A DNA stretch of 64,000 bases from positions 1,116,001 to 1,180,000 of the forward strand of contig JAODTK010004999.1 in the NCBI GenBank assembly GCA_026419785.1. The letters run 5' to 3'. A program made the translations under genes and the position numbers. Of the stretch, positions 1 through 12,889 are shown one piece after another (position 1 is the stretch's first letter; every line of letters begins with the position of its first letter). Below the pieces are notes generated by a model. That model was given only the letters and a program-made list of their open reading frames with translations. It made no database searches and had not been told where the DNA came from. This DNA is from Sclerodactyla briareus. Its lineage: Eukaryota > Echinodermata > Holothuroidea > Dendrochirotida > Sclerodactylidae.

Positions 1-360
1 GAGAGTGAAATGTTACTGTTCAGTAGCACGTTTGGCGAGTGGAATTAAATTTTGCCTGAACGCAAACATCGTCCTCAGGGTTCGGAATAAGAAATAGGTG
101 GCTGAAAAATTGATAGAAAAGTGTGCATGTCAGCTTTGTAGGAGATAAACAAACCACTGAATGTTGGTTTGACGAACGATCGATCCAAACCTCAGTCCAA
201 ATCACAGTTGACTTGATTGTGTTAGCATGCACTGCACAGTTCTTTCGAAGTATTTGGTGCAAGTATACATGATAGCTCAAAATCCTGCACAACAATAATT
301 CATGTGCGGCAAAGTCCCGCACTGATTTCCACAACGGAGAGCAATATTTGCTTGTTTGCA
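1..360. other. No gene or repeat recognised
   Basis: AT-leaning sequence. One minus-strand frame of 113 codons is open here, but it has no recognisable domain, signal or repeat, and length alone is weak evidence in a eukaryotic intergenic region. I see no RNA gene or promoter. Confidence 0.6.
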
Positions 361-1105
361 ACAGTCACGATCGTCAGACCTTCAGGCACAATGTGTGCAT
401 ACTCATATCATTGTGTGTCAGACATCGTAACACGCCGGACATGAGGAGAAAAAAACTATTTTATGCCGCACATCGATAACTTTCGATCGACATGATTTGT
501 AGAACTAGGGCATGTACACATTCTATGTTAACCATGTGAATGGGAGCATATTCACTGTAAAATAACGTTGAAATCTGCTATCCATCTGAAAACATTAAAT
601 CATCAAATAATGAAACAGGCATGGTTGATTGGTTGATACAAAGACATTTCACATAAGATTGATCATATTATTTGCAAGGTGTTTCAGATAATAACTTTCT
701 GATCAAAGTCACAGCACGTTCAGTAGCTTAGGCCTACGCTGGCTACCTTGTGGGAGGAATTGGTTAAAGCCATTCTATTTTCTTATTTATTCACACAAAA
801 TACAATTCTGCCTGGAAAGAAAATTCACTATGGGCCAGAAAAATGTTGCCGTTGAAGGATTTGCCTTTCGGCGACAGTCATGTAGCTATGGGATGGAAGT
901 AGGAATGGTATGGCAGGGGGTGCCCATTATTCCCATGTACCCACTGTTTACAGTGTAACTTATGAAGCAATAGTTTGCAATGCAGTCGATTGGAGAGAGG
1001 GAGTCTGGAGAGTAAAAATCTGGCAATGTGGCAATGTTCGATCGGTATGCATGGTACCAAGATTCGCTTTACTATTTTCTGATAACCCCCCCCCCCCCCC
1101 TTGAT
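361..1105 (+). repeat. Dispersed repeat family A, copy 1
   Basis: This block aligns by eye, in the same order, with 16880-17700, and inverted with 30830-31330. Shared landmarks in order are a 'tcagacatcgtaac' segment, a 'catcaaataat..aacaggcatg' segment, a 'cacacaaaatacaa' segment followed by 'tgcctggaaagaaa', a 'ggcgacag..tgtagctatggg' segment, and a 'catgtacccactg' segment leading to 'agtttgcaatg'. The copies differ by many substitutions and small indels, so the family looks old. No terminal inverted repeats, poly-A tail or coding capacity are evident. Small frames across it are not conserved between copies. The class is unknown; a non-autonomous DNA transposon is one guess. Confidence 0.7.
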
Positions 1106-1325
1106 TTCAAAATCCCTCTTTGAAAAATTGTGGGGGGACAACCCCCCCCCCACATTTTGAAACCTAGCGTAAACAAGGTTCCCCAAACATACACAAATTA
1201 TGCAGAATGCAACTTTCCAATCTATGGAAGAAAGAAACTAATTGGTAAAAACAGCAGTCACACACCACGTACACTTTAATGATTACTGGTGCTTGCAGCA
1301 TGGGAGGGGGGGGGGGGGGGGGGGG
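1082..1325. repeat. C-run and G-run homopolymer cluster
   Basis: Runs of C lie at about 1086-1100 and 1142-1150, and a 20-base G run at 1306-1325. Similar runs recur through the window. They may be slipped-strand expansions or assembly artefacts. Opposed C and G runs could form hairpins or quadruplexes. Confidence 0.75.
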
Positions 1326-2503
1326 AGGCAGGTTAGTATATCGTTGCCTCTGCCATTCAGTATGATTAATATATAATTGATAATGTTCATTTAAAAAAAT
1401 AAAGTTTGTGTTATTTAGAGTACAGTTTGGCCATACTTTTTCGAATGCTGGTTAGCAAAAATTGGTTGAAGGGGAAAGATTCCGGGGGTGAAGTAAAATA
1501 GCCCTGGACGAGATATTGGTTATTGGAACCCTGATCATTGTACAAAGCTCCACTATAATACTGTCAGCATCGTACAGTAGGCAATTAGTTAGACAATGGT
1601 AGTAAATATGCTTTCCTTTTGAAGGGCGAGTGAAAATAGTCTGCGGGCGACAAAAAATTGAGATCAACTAGCACCTTGGCAGTGAAAAAAAAAAAACAGT
1701 TAAGGAAGGCCCTGGAAATGGCAACATTAAACATGTCTTCTTCAACTATAGAGAGACACATACAATCATGAGCCTCTATCTGGAATAATTTGCATATTAT
1801 TCAGTGATTTTTACCCAAGTGTGTGAAAAGGTTATTTTACCCTAGCCCAAACCCTAATCTCCATGAAATACAATTCTAAAGTGTTCCTGATGGGTTGCAT
1901 GATTGACAGATTGAACAGCTTCCTGATTTTGCTGTCAGTGTTTTATTGCCTGAAAACAAAAAAAACAAAAAAACACCATGCTGTTCTCAAATGCAAAATG
2001 TCAAATCCTCATCATGCATCGATGCCCAAGGGGGGCATTATTTTTACTGCAGAGTGGAAAGCTACTTCAGAAAATTTAGAGCGAGAAAATGTCGCAATCT
2101 CTCGGCGAGAGAAATAGGCATTTGCTCTGTGATGTCTGAGGGAGGTACGGGGAGCACCCAAGCACCGAAGGATTCAAACAAAGTTGACATTTGAAGAGGC
2201 TAGCTAGATTGTGGGACTAAAAGATGAAAATCAGCACTCGAAAAAACAATTATGGATCAAGAGAGAGAGAAGAGGCAATATTTTCAGTAGGATATGTAAT
2301 TTGAGATGAATTAAACTAGAGGCTACATCTGAGAGGTGGTAACTGGTGGTAATAGAACAGACCAAAATATTATTCCTTAATGTGGGCTCGCTCATACAGT
2401 AGGACTAGTTGCTTTCATGGCATGATTCTGGTTTTTCCCTCGAATGAATGTTGCAAATTCATAACAAATCACTGATACAAAAGAACGCATCCTTCACACT
2501 CAA
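1326..2503. other. No gene recognised
   Basis: AT-rich sequence with short A runs (about 1686-1697 and 1958-1975). Two overlapping plus frames of about 80 codons lie at 1863-2194 but have low-complexity, unrecognisable products. I see no repeat family or RNA gene. Confidence 0.55.
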
Positions 2504-3760
2504 GCCCCCACGAATATGAGTTCTCATAGACCCCACAAATATCAGCTCTCACAGACCCCACAGAAATGATCTCTCACAGACCCCCTCACAAATATTAGCT
2601 CTCACAGACCTCCTCACAACATCAGCTCTCACAGACCCTCCCAAATATTAGCTCTCACAGACCCTCCCAAATATTAGCTCTCACAGACCCACACAATATT
2701 AGCTCTCACAGACCCACACAAATATTAGCTCTCACAGACCTCCTCACAAATATTAGCTCTCACAGACCCTCCCAAATATTAGCTCTCACAGACCTCCTCA
2801 CAATATTAGCTTCACAGACCCCACAGAAATGATCTCTCACAGACCCCCTCACAAACATTAGCTCTCACAGACCTCCTCACAAACATTAGCTCTCACAGAC
2901 CACACAAATATTAGCTCCACAGACCTCCTCACAAACATTAGCTCTCACAGACCCCCACAAATATTAGCTTCACAGACCCACACAAATAGTAGCTCTCACA
3001 GACCCCCTCCCAAATATTAGCTCTCACAGACCTTCTCACAATATTAGCTCTCACAAGACCCCCACAAATATTCGCTCTCACAGACCCCCACAAATATTAG
3101 CTCTCACAGACCCCACAAATACCAGCTTCTCACAGACCCACACAAATATTAACTCTCACAGACCCCCACAAATACCAGCTCTCACAGACCCCCACAAATA
3201 CCAGCTCTCAAAGACCCACACAAATATTAGCTCTCACAGACCTCCCAAATATTAGCTCCCACAGATCCACACAAATATTAGCTCTAACAGACCTCACAAA
3301 TATTGCTCTCACAGACCCCCACAAGTATTAGCTCTCACCGACCCCCACAAATATTGCTCTCACAGACCCCCACAAGTACCAGCTCTCACAGACCCACACA
3401 AATAGTAGCTCTCACAGAACCTCGCAAATATTAGCTCTAACAGACCCACACAAATCTTAGCTCTCACAGACCCCCACAAATATTAGCTCTCACAGACCTT
3501 CTCACAAATATTAGCTCTCACCGACCCCCACAAATATTAGCTTTCACAGACCCCCACAAATACCAGCTCTCACAGACCCTCGCAAATATTAGCTCTCACA
3601 GACCCCCACAAGAATGAGCTCTCACAGGCCCCCCCCCCAAATATAAGCTCTCACAGACCCTCCCAAAAATTAGCTCTCACGGACCCCACAGATATTAGCT
3701 CTCACAACCCCCAAAAATGAACTCTCACAGACCCCCACAAAAATTAGCTCACACAGACAC
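2504..3760. repeat. ~26 bp minisatellite array, first block
   Basis: Tandem array whose common unit reads roughly TATTAGCTCTCACAG followed by ACCCCCACAAA, about 26 bp. Units vary from about 22 to 31 bp through single-base insertions and deletions and by swaps such as ACCCCC/ACCTCCTC/ACCCACAC and TATTAG/TACCAG/GAATGAG. The first units near 2504 are more divergent. Fifty or so units fit this block. No open frame of note crosses it. The highly regular AGCTCTCACAGACC core with a variable CA-rich joint is typical of a satellite or minisatellite, not of a coding repeat. Confidence 0.95.
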
Positions 3761-3830
3761 CTAAGCCTAAGCCTTCTTGAATCTAATGAGTGAGATAGCA
3801 TTCTGACGTGAGCAGGGAGCCAGTATGATT
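3761..3830. repeat. 70 bp insert duplicated from array's 3' flank
   Basis: A unique-looking 70 bp segment interrupts the minisatellite. It starts CTAAGCCTAAGCC and ends CAGTATGATT. It reappears without visible change at 6271-6340, directly after the array ends. The preceding last units also match apart from one base, so homology covers about 100 bp in total. This shows a segmental duplication, or an assembly join, of array plus flank. Confidence 0.95.
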
Positions 3831-6270
3831 TCACAAATTAGCTCTCACGGACCCCCACAAATATTAGCTCTCACAGACCCCCACAAAATATCACTCTCAC
3901 AGACCCCCACAAATATTAGCTCTCACAGAACCTCACAAATATACGCTCTCACAGACCTCCGCACAACCTATTAGCTCTCACAGACCCCACAGAAATGATC
4001 TCTCACAGACCCCCTCACAAATATTAGCCTCACAGACCTCCTCACAAATATTAGCCCTCACAGACCCTCCCAAAAATTAGCTCTCACAGACCCCCCCAAA
4101 TATTAGCTCTCACGACCCACACAAATATAGCTCTCACAGACCCTCCCAATATTAGCTCGCACAGACCCCCCAAATATTAGCTCTCACAGACCCCCACAAA
4201 TATTAGCCTCTCACAGACCTCACAAATATTAGCTTCTCACAGACCCCACAAATATTAGCTCTCACAGACCCACACAAATATTAACTCTCACAAACCCCCA
4301 CAAATATTGCTCTCACAGACCCACACAAATATTAAGCTCTCACAGACCCACACAAAATATTACGCTCTCACAGACCCTCCCAAATATTAGCGCTCACAGA
4401 CCCACACAATATTAGCTCTCACAGACCTCCTCACAAATATTAGCTCTCACAGGACCCACACAAATATTGCTCTCACAGACCCCCACAAATATTAGATCTC
4501 ACAGACCCACACAATATTAGCTCTCACAGGACCCCCGCAAATATTAGCTCTAACAGACCTCACAAATATTAGCCTCTCACAGACCCCCACAAATATTAGC
4601 TCTCACAGGAACCCCCACAAATATTAGCGCTCACAGACCTCCTCACAATATTAGCTCTCAAAGACCCCCACAAATATTAGCTTTCACAGACCCCCACAAA
4701 TACCAGCTCTCACAGAACCTCGCAAATATTCGCTCTCACAGACCCCCACAAGAATGAGCTCTCACAGGCCCCCCCCCCAAATATAAGCTCTCACAGACCC
4801 CCACAAATATAAGCTCTCACGGACCCCACAGATATTAGCTCTCACAGACCCCAAAATATCAGCTCTCACAGACCCCACAGAAATGAGCTCTCACAGACCC
4901 CCTCACAAATATTAGCTCTCACAGGCCCCCCCCCCCCCCAAATATTAGCTCTCACAGACCCCCTCACAAATATTAGCTCTCACAGACCCTCACAAATATT
5001 AGCTCTCAAAGACCCACACAAATATTGCTCTCACAGACCCCCTCACAAATATTAGCTCTCACAGATCCCCACAAATATTAGTCTCACAGACCCCCTCCCA
5101 AATATTAGCTATCACAGACCCTCCAAATATTAGCTCCCACAGATCCACACAAATATTAGCTCTAACAGACCTCACAAATATTAGCTCTCAACAGACCTCC
5201 CACAAATATTACTCTCACAGACCCCCACAAATATTAGATCTCACAGACCCACCCAAATATTAGCTCTCACCGACCCCCACAAATATTAGCTTTCACAGAC
5301 CCCCACAAATACCAGCTCTCACAGACCCACCCAAATAGTAGCTCTCACAGAACCCCCACAAATTATTAGCTCTCACATACCCCCACAAATATTAGCTCTC
5401 ACCGACCCTCCCAAATATTAGCTCTCACAGACCCTCCCAAATATTAGCTCTCACCGACCCCCACAAATATTAGCTCTCACGGACCCCCACAAAATATTAC
5501 TCTCACAGACCCACACAAATATTAGCTCTCACAGACCCACACAAATTTAGCTCTCACAGACCCACACAAATATACGCTCTCACAGACCCCCCCAAATACC
5601 AGCTCTCAAAGACCCACACAAATAGTAGCTCTCACAGACCCTCCCACATATTAGCTCTCACAGAACCCCCACAAATATTAGCTCTCACAGACCACACAAA
5701 TATTAGCCTCACAGACCCCCACAAATATTAGCTCTCACGGACCCCCACAAATATCAGCTCTCACAAGACCCCCACAAATATTAGCTCTCACAAGACCCCC
5801 ACAAATATTAGCTCTAACAGACCTCACCAATATTAGCTTCTCACAGACCCCCCCAAATATTAGCTCTCACACGGACCCCCACAAATATAGCTCTCACCGA
5901 ACCTCGCAAATATTAGCTCTCACAAGACCCCCACAAATATTAGCTTTCACAGACCCCCACAAATACAGCTCTCACAGACCCTCGCAAATATTAGCTCTCA
6001 CAGAACCCCCACAAAAATGAGCTCTCACAGGCCCCCCCCCCAAATATAAGCTCTCACAGACCCCCACAAATACCAGCTCTCACAGACCCTCGCAAATATT
6101 AGCTCTCACAACCCCCACAAATATGAGCTCTCACAGCCCCCCCCCCCAAATATGAGCTCTCACAGACCCCCACAATATTAGCTCTCACGGACCCCACAGA
6201 TATTAGCTCTCACAAACCCCACAAGAATGAACTCTCACAGACCCCCACAAAAATTAGCTCACACCGACAC
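3831..6270. repeat. ~26 bp minisatellite array, second block
   Basis: The same unit as the first block, roughly 90 copies. A recognisable run of variant units recurs at about 3600-3700, 4740-4850 and 6000-6230. It consists of a GAATGAG or AAATGAG unit, a CAGGCCCCCCCCC unit, AAATATAAG units and a CGGACCCCACAGATATTAG unit. This is a higher-order repeat of more than 1 kb. The array ends in the 70 bp flank segment. Confidence 0.95.
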
Positions 6271-6340
6271 CTAAGCCTAAGCCTTCTTGAATCTAATGAG
6301 TGAGATAGCATTCTGACGTGAGCAGGGAGCCAGTATGATT
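6271..6340. repeat. Second copy of the 70 bp array-flank segment
   Basis: Matches 3761-3830 base for base by eye, then continues into non-array DNA with a T run at about 6345-6353. This copy is the likely original boundary and the internal one the derived copy. Confidence 0.95.
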
Positions 6341-6599
6341 CATGTTTTTTTTTAGACATAGATTTTCACTCACCTATGATGAGAATGATCTTCCGGGCGA
6401 ACTTTAACCGTCCTATGATGCCCTGGTACTGTTGCCTACAACCAGCCGACCAGAGTCTGACAAGGTATTCAAAACTGAAGAAGACAACTAGGAATATTTC
6501 CTGCATGAAGAGGATGAAAGGAGAAACAATATGCCAAGGTACGTGAATGACAGGAAACAGGAAGCCTGAAACTAGACAAGAATTTGAGGCACTCCAGGC

Positions 6600-6860
6600 A
6601 TTAAAGTGACCTCAAAATCTGTTAGGATTGATGTAGCCACATGCAAATGTCACTCAAATTTGACAAAGCTTGAAAAATTGCATAAATTATGCAAATTTCA
6701 CCTCTGATAACCATGTAACAACTTTCACTTTTGTTGGGACTAGAGGAGTCTACATACACTGAAGTTTCAATGAAATCCAACTAAATAATCCAATTAGCAG
6801 GTCCAGTCAAGTTGTAATTAACGCCCACTTTCCAGTCAATTGAACGAAGCACTGGAGAGA
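6600..6860. repeat. Family C tandem-unit fragment
   Basis: Contains the family C signature: a 'caaact..gaaaattgcataaattatgcaaat' type palindromic stretch followed by a 'caagtttcatggaaatcc' type stretch. Here it reads GAAAAATTGCATAAATTATG at 6670-6690. The same module is tandemly repeated at 29690-30300 and 62900-63160, and occurs singly at 36900-37110, 39890-40010, 49780-50110 and 55960-56100. Confidence 0.6.
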
Positions 6861-8099
6861 GTTATTGTGCTATAAATTTTCTAGCAGCAGTGGGCCTGCC
6901 GCTTACAACCTAAATCATCCCACTAGCTACTGAGGACAAAGCTATTGCCGGGCACGGCGGGAGGGGGAAAGCAGTCAGTTTGAAGTCACTTCATGTAATT
7001 TGTTCTCCGGAAAGCTAGCTCTCTCACAAGAGCTTTGATGTAATTTTTTATCAAGTTGTAAGCAAAAGTATGAGGGCAAACAAGTCAATGACATTTACCA
7101 GAGTGCTCATTCAGCTTTCACACTGCCACAGAAACTCATAGGCTAGGAACCCAGGCCAAAACAACCACCTTAATAGCTGATGGCACACCAGAATCGAAAA
7201 TGTAGCTTCCATGGATAATGGCATTGACATAAAGGGGAGTGCATGAAGTGTCTGCGGAATGGAAAGTGAGTCTGAAAACATAATCAACTAGTGGATTCCC
7301 TAAGGCTTCGAAAAGATTGAATTCCAAGCCCAGTGAAAATAGCTCAAATCCCTTTGAACAGAGCACATTGCACTAAGACCTGAAAAAAGAGCCAAATCAT
7401 GGTTAACCTTAGTAGGTTCGTGGTGAGATATCCAACACGTAATAAGCTTGCGGTGAATCGGAGCAGGGTGGGCATGATCGTGGAGAATTTTGTACAATGA
7501 TATTGTGATGCGGTAGTGGCGAAAAATTGTGGAGGCAGCATGTAGACGCACAGGAGATGAGAGCAGTTGCAAGTAAAGTGCACGCCAGTGGGTGGAGAGC
7601 CTGGCATGGTTAGCAAGAATTTTAACCTCGAGTCTACTACGATTGAGCCACACTGGAACCACGCTCACAATCCTTGCTCCTGCGTTGTCGTTGCGCTTCT
7701 ACTACAACCCATAAGACCACACCATGATTGTACCATGCTGCGCTTCGCTGTTACAATTAGGCTTACTACGTCCATCGCCACATAGTCCTGGTGAATCGGA
7801 GAGTGTGAAAAAATGGTATGGCAAATTGTTAGACCGCTTATGTGAAGCCATACTGATGTTGTACTCTGGGCCATCAGCCAAAGTGCACCCAAGAAGAATC
7901 ATGCTATCTAAGAAATCGGTGGTGTCACGGGAAAACTGCTTTGGTAAAAACCACTTTCAGTAAGAGGAGACTACAACGCTGCAACTGGTTATACAAGTTT
8001 AGTGACCTAGTATGTGAGTTCTCTCTTCTCATTGATGAAAATGGTTTTTTGCCAGTTTCCCCAATGGTCACACCATGATCTCATAATGGCATGGATTAT
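6861..8099. other. No gene recognised
   Basis: Mixed-composition sequence without visible repeats. Several overlapping frames of 60-120 codons are open on both strands at 7136-7963. None has a recognisable motif, and the overlaps on opposite strands argue against coding. An undetected exon is possible. Confidence 0.5.
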
Positions 8100-9268
8100 C
8101 ATGTAAAGCACCTAACAAGATTGTTTAGAGCAGGCACAGAGTAGAATTGTTTGTGTAGATGCCTGAGTTCCCCATTGATTCTACACAGATGCATATAAAG
8201 TAGACACAGAGAAGAAGGTTCATGGAGATGGCCTGATTCTTCATTGTATTCCTACCATAGCTCGGTAAAGTAGACACAAATAAACGGTCGGGGAGATGGC
8301 CTGATTCTCATTGCATACTACCCACGCTCGTGAAAGCAGACACAATATAGAAAAGTTTTCATGGAGATGGCCTTATTCTCATTGCATTCCTACCTTAGCG
8401 GTGTAAAGTGAAATAGGAAGAACGTCATGGGATGGCCTGATTATCATTGTATTCTAACATGCTCCGCTTAAAGCAGACACGAGAAGAACGTTTGTTGTGT
8501 AGATGACCCACTCTCATTGGTCTGCCTACCACAGCTCGGTAAAGCAGACGCAAAAAAGATCTGTTTGTGTAGATGGGAGTCGTAATGATTCTCATTGATT
8601 CCTACACAGCTCGGTGAGGGTAGACCACAGAGTAGAACTGTGTGTAGATGACCCAACTCTCAGTTTTCTCCCCCACAGCTCGCGTAAAGCGACACAATAG
8701 TAATGCCTGGAGATGCCGATTTCTCATTGTATCCAAACATAGTCAATAAAGCAGACAAAGACATAGAAACTGGCCATGTAGATGGCCTGATTCTCACGAT
8801 CCTACTCAGTAGGACACAGTTCTACTGGTATGTAGATGGCCAGATCTAATCACATGTAGTCCCCACCATGCCTCAGTAAAAGCAGACACAAAGTAAAAAC
8901 TGTTTTAAAAAGCTAGGTCCTGGCGTGATTCTAACTCATATTCTTCAAAGAGCTCAGTGAAAGCAGACACAGAGAAGAAACTGTCTGTGTCTGGTGGCCT
9001 GATTCTCATTGCAGGTAGTCCTACACTGGCTCAGTAGAGTAGAGCAGAAAACAAAGTAGAGCCATTATGTAGATGGCCTGATTCCCATTGTATTCCGTAA
9101 CCAAGCTCGGTAAAGCTGACACAAAATAGAATTATCCATGATGATGGCCTAATTCTCATCGTATCCTACCAGAACTCACTAAAGCAGACACTGAGTAGAA
9201 CAGTTCATGTAGATGGCCGGATTCTCATTGTATTCCTACCACAGCTCAGTATAAAGCAGGACAGAATA
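8100..9268. repeat. ~70 bp tandem repeat array
   Basis: About 16 units of roughly 70 bp. A consensus unit runs GTAAAGCAGACACAGAGTAG, then AACTGTTCATGTAGATGGCC, then TGATTCTCATTGTATTCCTA, then CCACAGCTCG. Units differ by frequent single-base gains and losses. The array has no consistent open frame, so it looks like a minisatellite or the tandem core of a mobile element. Frequent indels could partly be read errors. Confidence 0.92.
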
Positions 9269-10603
9269 CCAACTCATTGTGGAGGTTCTCATGTGTTGTT
9301 TCGGGTACATGAGCAAAACGTTGCGGAGATTATATCATGAGAAAAAAGCAAGGCAATATACTCAAAACACTCACCAAAAGTATAAAATTGGAGGCCCCAC
9401 CCAATATGTACGAAGAGTCAGCTTGGTTCAGCTGTGCTCGATGGGAAGTAGAAAGAAACACTAAATACCGAAAGATAGAACCAACGAGGAATCTGAGGAC
9501 AAAGAACAAGTGCAAAATCATATAAATTATTGATAGCGGTAGGCAGTGAGAATATGCACCATGTACCGATGTGAAACCCCACCCCAAAAAAAAAAAAAAA
9601 AAAAAATTAAGAACAGTATATTTTCAACGTTCGGTGAAAACCAGGCTGCTGTTCTGTCATGACTGTGTGTACTAGCAGGGATTACTCCTGGCGAACTGGA
9701 GCGTGGGGCATAACTCCACCTCCAAACGGCGCAGGGAGAACCTGATGACTCTGAAGAACCTTGTGCCTTGTTGACTTATTAATCACTAATTCACAGTAAC
9801 TTATAATGATCATACCTGATGTCACACTTTTATTTCTTATATACTGACATATAGCTTTCTCATATTAATCTACCAGATAACAGATACATAATGACTAGGA
9901 AAAAAATATATCAGTCGGTAACAATTAGTATCTGGGAAATAGCAAATTAGCCAAGAGATGAAATGTAGTGTGAAACCCACCAGGACTTTTTTCGTCACTC
10001 ACTCATACAGTGGAATTGCGGCTGTATTGATGGCAATACTTGTGCTCATATTTTTCTACTTCATCACCACAACATTCGCATGCATGTCGTGGGTCATGCA
10101 AACATTGAAATCCTGTGTGATTAAAAAGAATCATTTCAATTATTAACAAATACGGAATATATTTGTCTCTCTTATGTGTGGCATCCAATTCCTGTGGATG
10201 AGCTCAAAGCCGAGATGCATTCTTTTAATTAAACTGATCGTGAGTGCAAACACGGCAGCAGGAAACAACAATAAGAGCTGTCATGTCACGAACGGAGGAT
10301 CGAACAAAACTGACAATACACACAGTTCGGAGCAAACGTGATATTTGTCGCCGTTAACCCAGAGCATATACATTCATTAGAGGCACACACACACAAATGA
10401 AACATGACACCGACTGGTATTGCTATAGTTCGGTTATCTGCACGACATGTCAAAGCCTACAACATTGATGCATTTCGGTGGATTTCATTTTTCTGGTTTA
10501 GCTGTATATTGTATAACAACCTTGCCTTGTCTCCATTACACAGTACTGGAGGCCTCCATGATAACTGGACCACACAGCATATGTGTCACCTTCAGCAGAA
10601 ATT
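9269..10603. other. No gene recognised; A run at 9586-9606
   Basis: AT-rich. A 21-base A run at 9586-9606 follows CCCC and could be a retroposon tail, but I could not identify an element in front of it. Small frames on both strands are unremarkable. Confidence 0.55.
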
Positions 10604-10750
10604 CCCACTAACTAATTGGTAGGGGGAATAACTAAGGAGGTACTTACTCTTCAATATATATATAATACAGTCTATATTTCCTAGCTCCTCATCTGGCGGA
10701 AAATGCCAGAATGCCACTGGCAACCCCACCTTGACCACCCTTCAGTTATA
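10604..10750. repeat. Family B fragment
   Basis: Starts CCCACTAACTAATTGGTAGG, followed by AATAACTAAGGAGG and TACTTAC. After a variable ATATAT spacer come 'ttcctagctcct..atctggc', 'gccactggcaaccccac' and 'ttgacca'. The same string of blocks occurs at 51812-51965. On the minus strand the TACTTAC block reads GTAAGTA, a perfect 5' splice-site core. Only one arm is visible here, against two inverted arms at the second locus. Confidence 0.75.
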
Positions 10751-11640
10751 TTCAACTGCCAGCACGGTGGAGGCGGTAATTCCCCCTCAGCACCTACCTG
10801 TTCCTTTGCACAAAGGTGAATGGAGTGCCATCATACAGGCATGTGCCGAGAAGGGATGGTGCTCATGTGCCAGGTGAATTAGGCACTGGAGTTCAAAGTG
10901 GATGGACCCCAATAAAGCGAAGACGACCCAAGCTGACATGAAAGAGGAGGTGGAGAGATGCAGAGGGCTGGTTCGCGAGGTTTCACGCTCCAAATCAAGC
11001 GAGACGGTGGGACGTGGGGAGGACCATTGCTAAGAGCGAGGTAAAACCAGCCCTCACCGTGCTCAGGGACGAACTGGAAAGACTGCCAAATCACTTTTCC
11101 ATCGTCATTCAGGGGTTGCTCAATATTAGATTCATCCAATCATTCTTTCTTTTCAGGATATTATAAGTCTATGGTCCTCCGTTTCATTGTTCCCGTCTCA
11201 TTGGTCTCTATCTCATTCGTCCCCCACACCCCTTCCCACTAAGCAGGAAAGTGACCGAGGCCATGGCCTGATCATCCCTCCCAAGGACCCTCAAAGCTGC
11301 GCCTACCATACAACACAGGGTTGTAGCAGCGGCCAGCAGCAACCACCAGTCCAATGCTGATGAGATGATTCAAGAATAAACAGGGGACTAATCAGAGATG
11401 GAGAGGGACTATGGTCTCTACAGTCACCTAGGGTACACCACAAGGTTTTGAACATGCATGCATACCAAGAGGTGGGACCTCCCGCTGCACGGAGTAATTC
11501 ACTCCATACCCGGTATAAGGACTGTACAGGCTCGTATGTAATATTTTCCTATTAACTCTACCACAGGTGGCCACATCTTGCAAAATTAGCAATACACCAA
11601 ACACAGAGGCAACTGTTTCTGTGAACATTCCTCCCTTAAC
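10751..11640. other. No gene recognised
   Basis: Moderate-GC sequence with minus-strand frames of 68-86 codons at 10787-11139 and none recognisable. It may be internal sequence of the family B element, because CpG-containing DNA also follows family B at the second locus, but I cannot align the two. Confidence 0.4.
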
Positions 11641-11642
11641 TC

Positions 11643-11989
11643 ATGCAAACCTCCCAGCATACCCAATTGAACCAAAAGCAAATCCCAGGTGAAAATCCTG
11701 GCCTATTTTCCACCATGCAAATACCCACAGTCCTGTCATGGTCCAAACCTTTACATTTGCCTGGTTATCCCCAGGTAGTGGGAAGGGGGAATGGGGTCAA
11801 CGGACACCAAGCCGTTATAGGGACCTCCGCTGCAAACCTTGTACATTTAATATGGCCATGGTTTGTCCTCAGTGCAGTCACTGTAATACCAACAAGAAAA
11901 GGAAAAGTTCATGCAACAAGTCTGAGCCATGTGGATTCGCACTACCACCATCCGTGCTGTTCCTGACAACCGGCTGTTGTGCTTGTTGA
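11643..11989 (+). other. Cysteine-rich frame, possible decayed transposon ORF
   Basis: Two overlapping plus frames lie here (11643-11966 and 11738-11989). The second ends with closely spaced cysteines: CKPC, then about 9 residues later CPQC, then a lysine/arginine-rich stretch with two more cysteines and a final CCAC. CxxC pairs followed by basic residues can occur in zinc-ribbon or zinc-knuckle fragments of mobile-element proteins. The spacing fits no family I can name, there is no partner domain, and the frame is short. It is most likely chance; a broken ORF remains possible. Confidence 0.15.
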
Positions 11990-12885
11990 AATCAATTCCA
12001 TGAAAATAAAGTGCTGCTGCAGAATGAAATCAATCAACGAGATTACGCCTTCCTGCAACAGAGGAGAAGCGTCCTCAGAGATTCAGGATGTCCCAGTGCC
12101 TCCAGCAGAATTAGACAAGTAGAGATTCACACGCATGTGAATGGCAAGGTCTATGCTCATTACACGGTCCACCAAATTGCCTAAGGGTTTTATATGGTCG
12201 GTCCAGTGTCCATGATCACGAGGTAATTCGACAACGCACCCAGATATGCCTGTTATATCATGCGTTGAGTCCTCGCCTGACTAAAGGCGAATATCACTGT
12301 GATAGAAGTGACCTGCACTTTGCAACACGTCAGAACTTGATATTCCAAGCCTTAGAGTATAGTGTAATTGTAATTATTCCCATAACAAGCCAAGTTTGGT
12401 TGGGTTTACAAATAGAGCCCAGTGTCACCAAGCAAATGATGTCACTGGTTGCAATCCATATATTGCAAAGCATACCAAGACCATGTATATAGATTGTTTT
12501 TTGCTACCTGATAAAGTCCAGAAATTTTGGAATCAGGAGTGAAATTCTCAGCATTTGTAGTTTACCAATACTTCTTCAGATTTTTTAGTAAAACAAAAAT
12601 CCTCATTCCTTTCCCACAACGCAGCAGATGTACACAAATTTTTTGGAGATCATTTTACCATTGTTGGCATAAAAGCCTCAAAAGCTCTTAAAGAATGTGT
12701 GTCCCCTAAGAAACTAATACATACTACATTTGATTAACCCACATTAAAAAGTGCACTATATACTCAGTAACTGCTTCATGATCCTAATCACAGTACAATA
12801 CTCTGGCAATTGAAACCTGGAGGCAGCATGGCAAAATGCCCATAACCACTGGTATAGCAAAGGCTACCAGTTCAGCTTACATCTT
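11990..12885. other. No gene recognised
   Basis: No repeat family, RNA gene or credible open frame seen. Confidence 0.5.
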
Positions 12886-12889
12886 GTTC

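Noticed and set aside
2504-6270. Regular short repeats resembling a CRISPR array
   Set aside because: Units are contiguous with no unique spacers, unit length varies, and the DNA is eukaryotic. It is a minisatellite.
11738-11989. Zinc-ribbon protein from the cysteine pairs
   Set aside because: Spacing matches no family I can name and the frame is short; kept only as a low-confidence entry.
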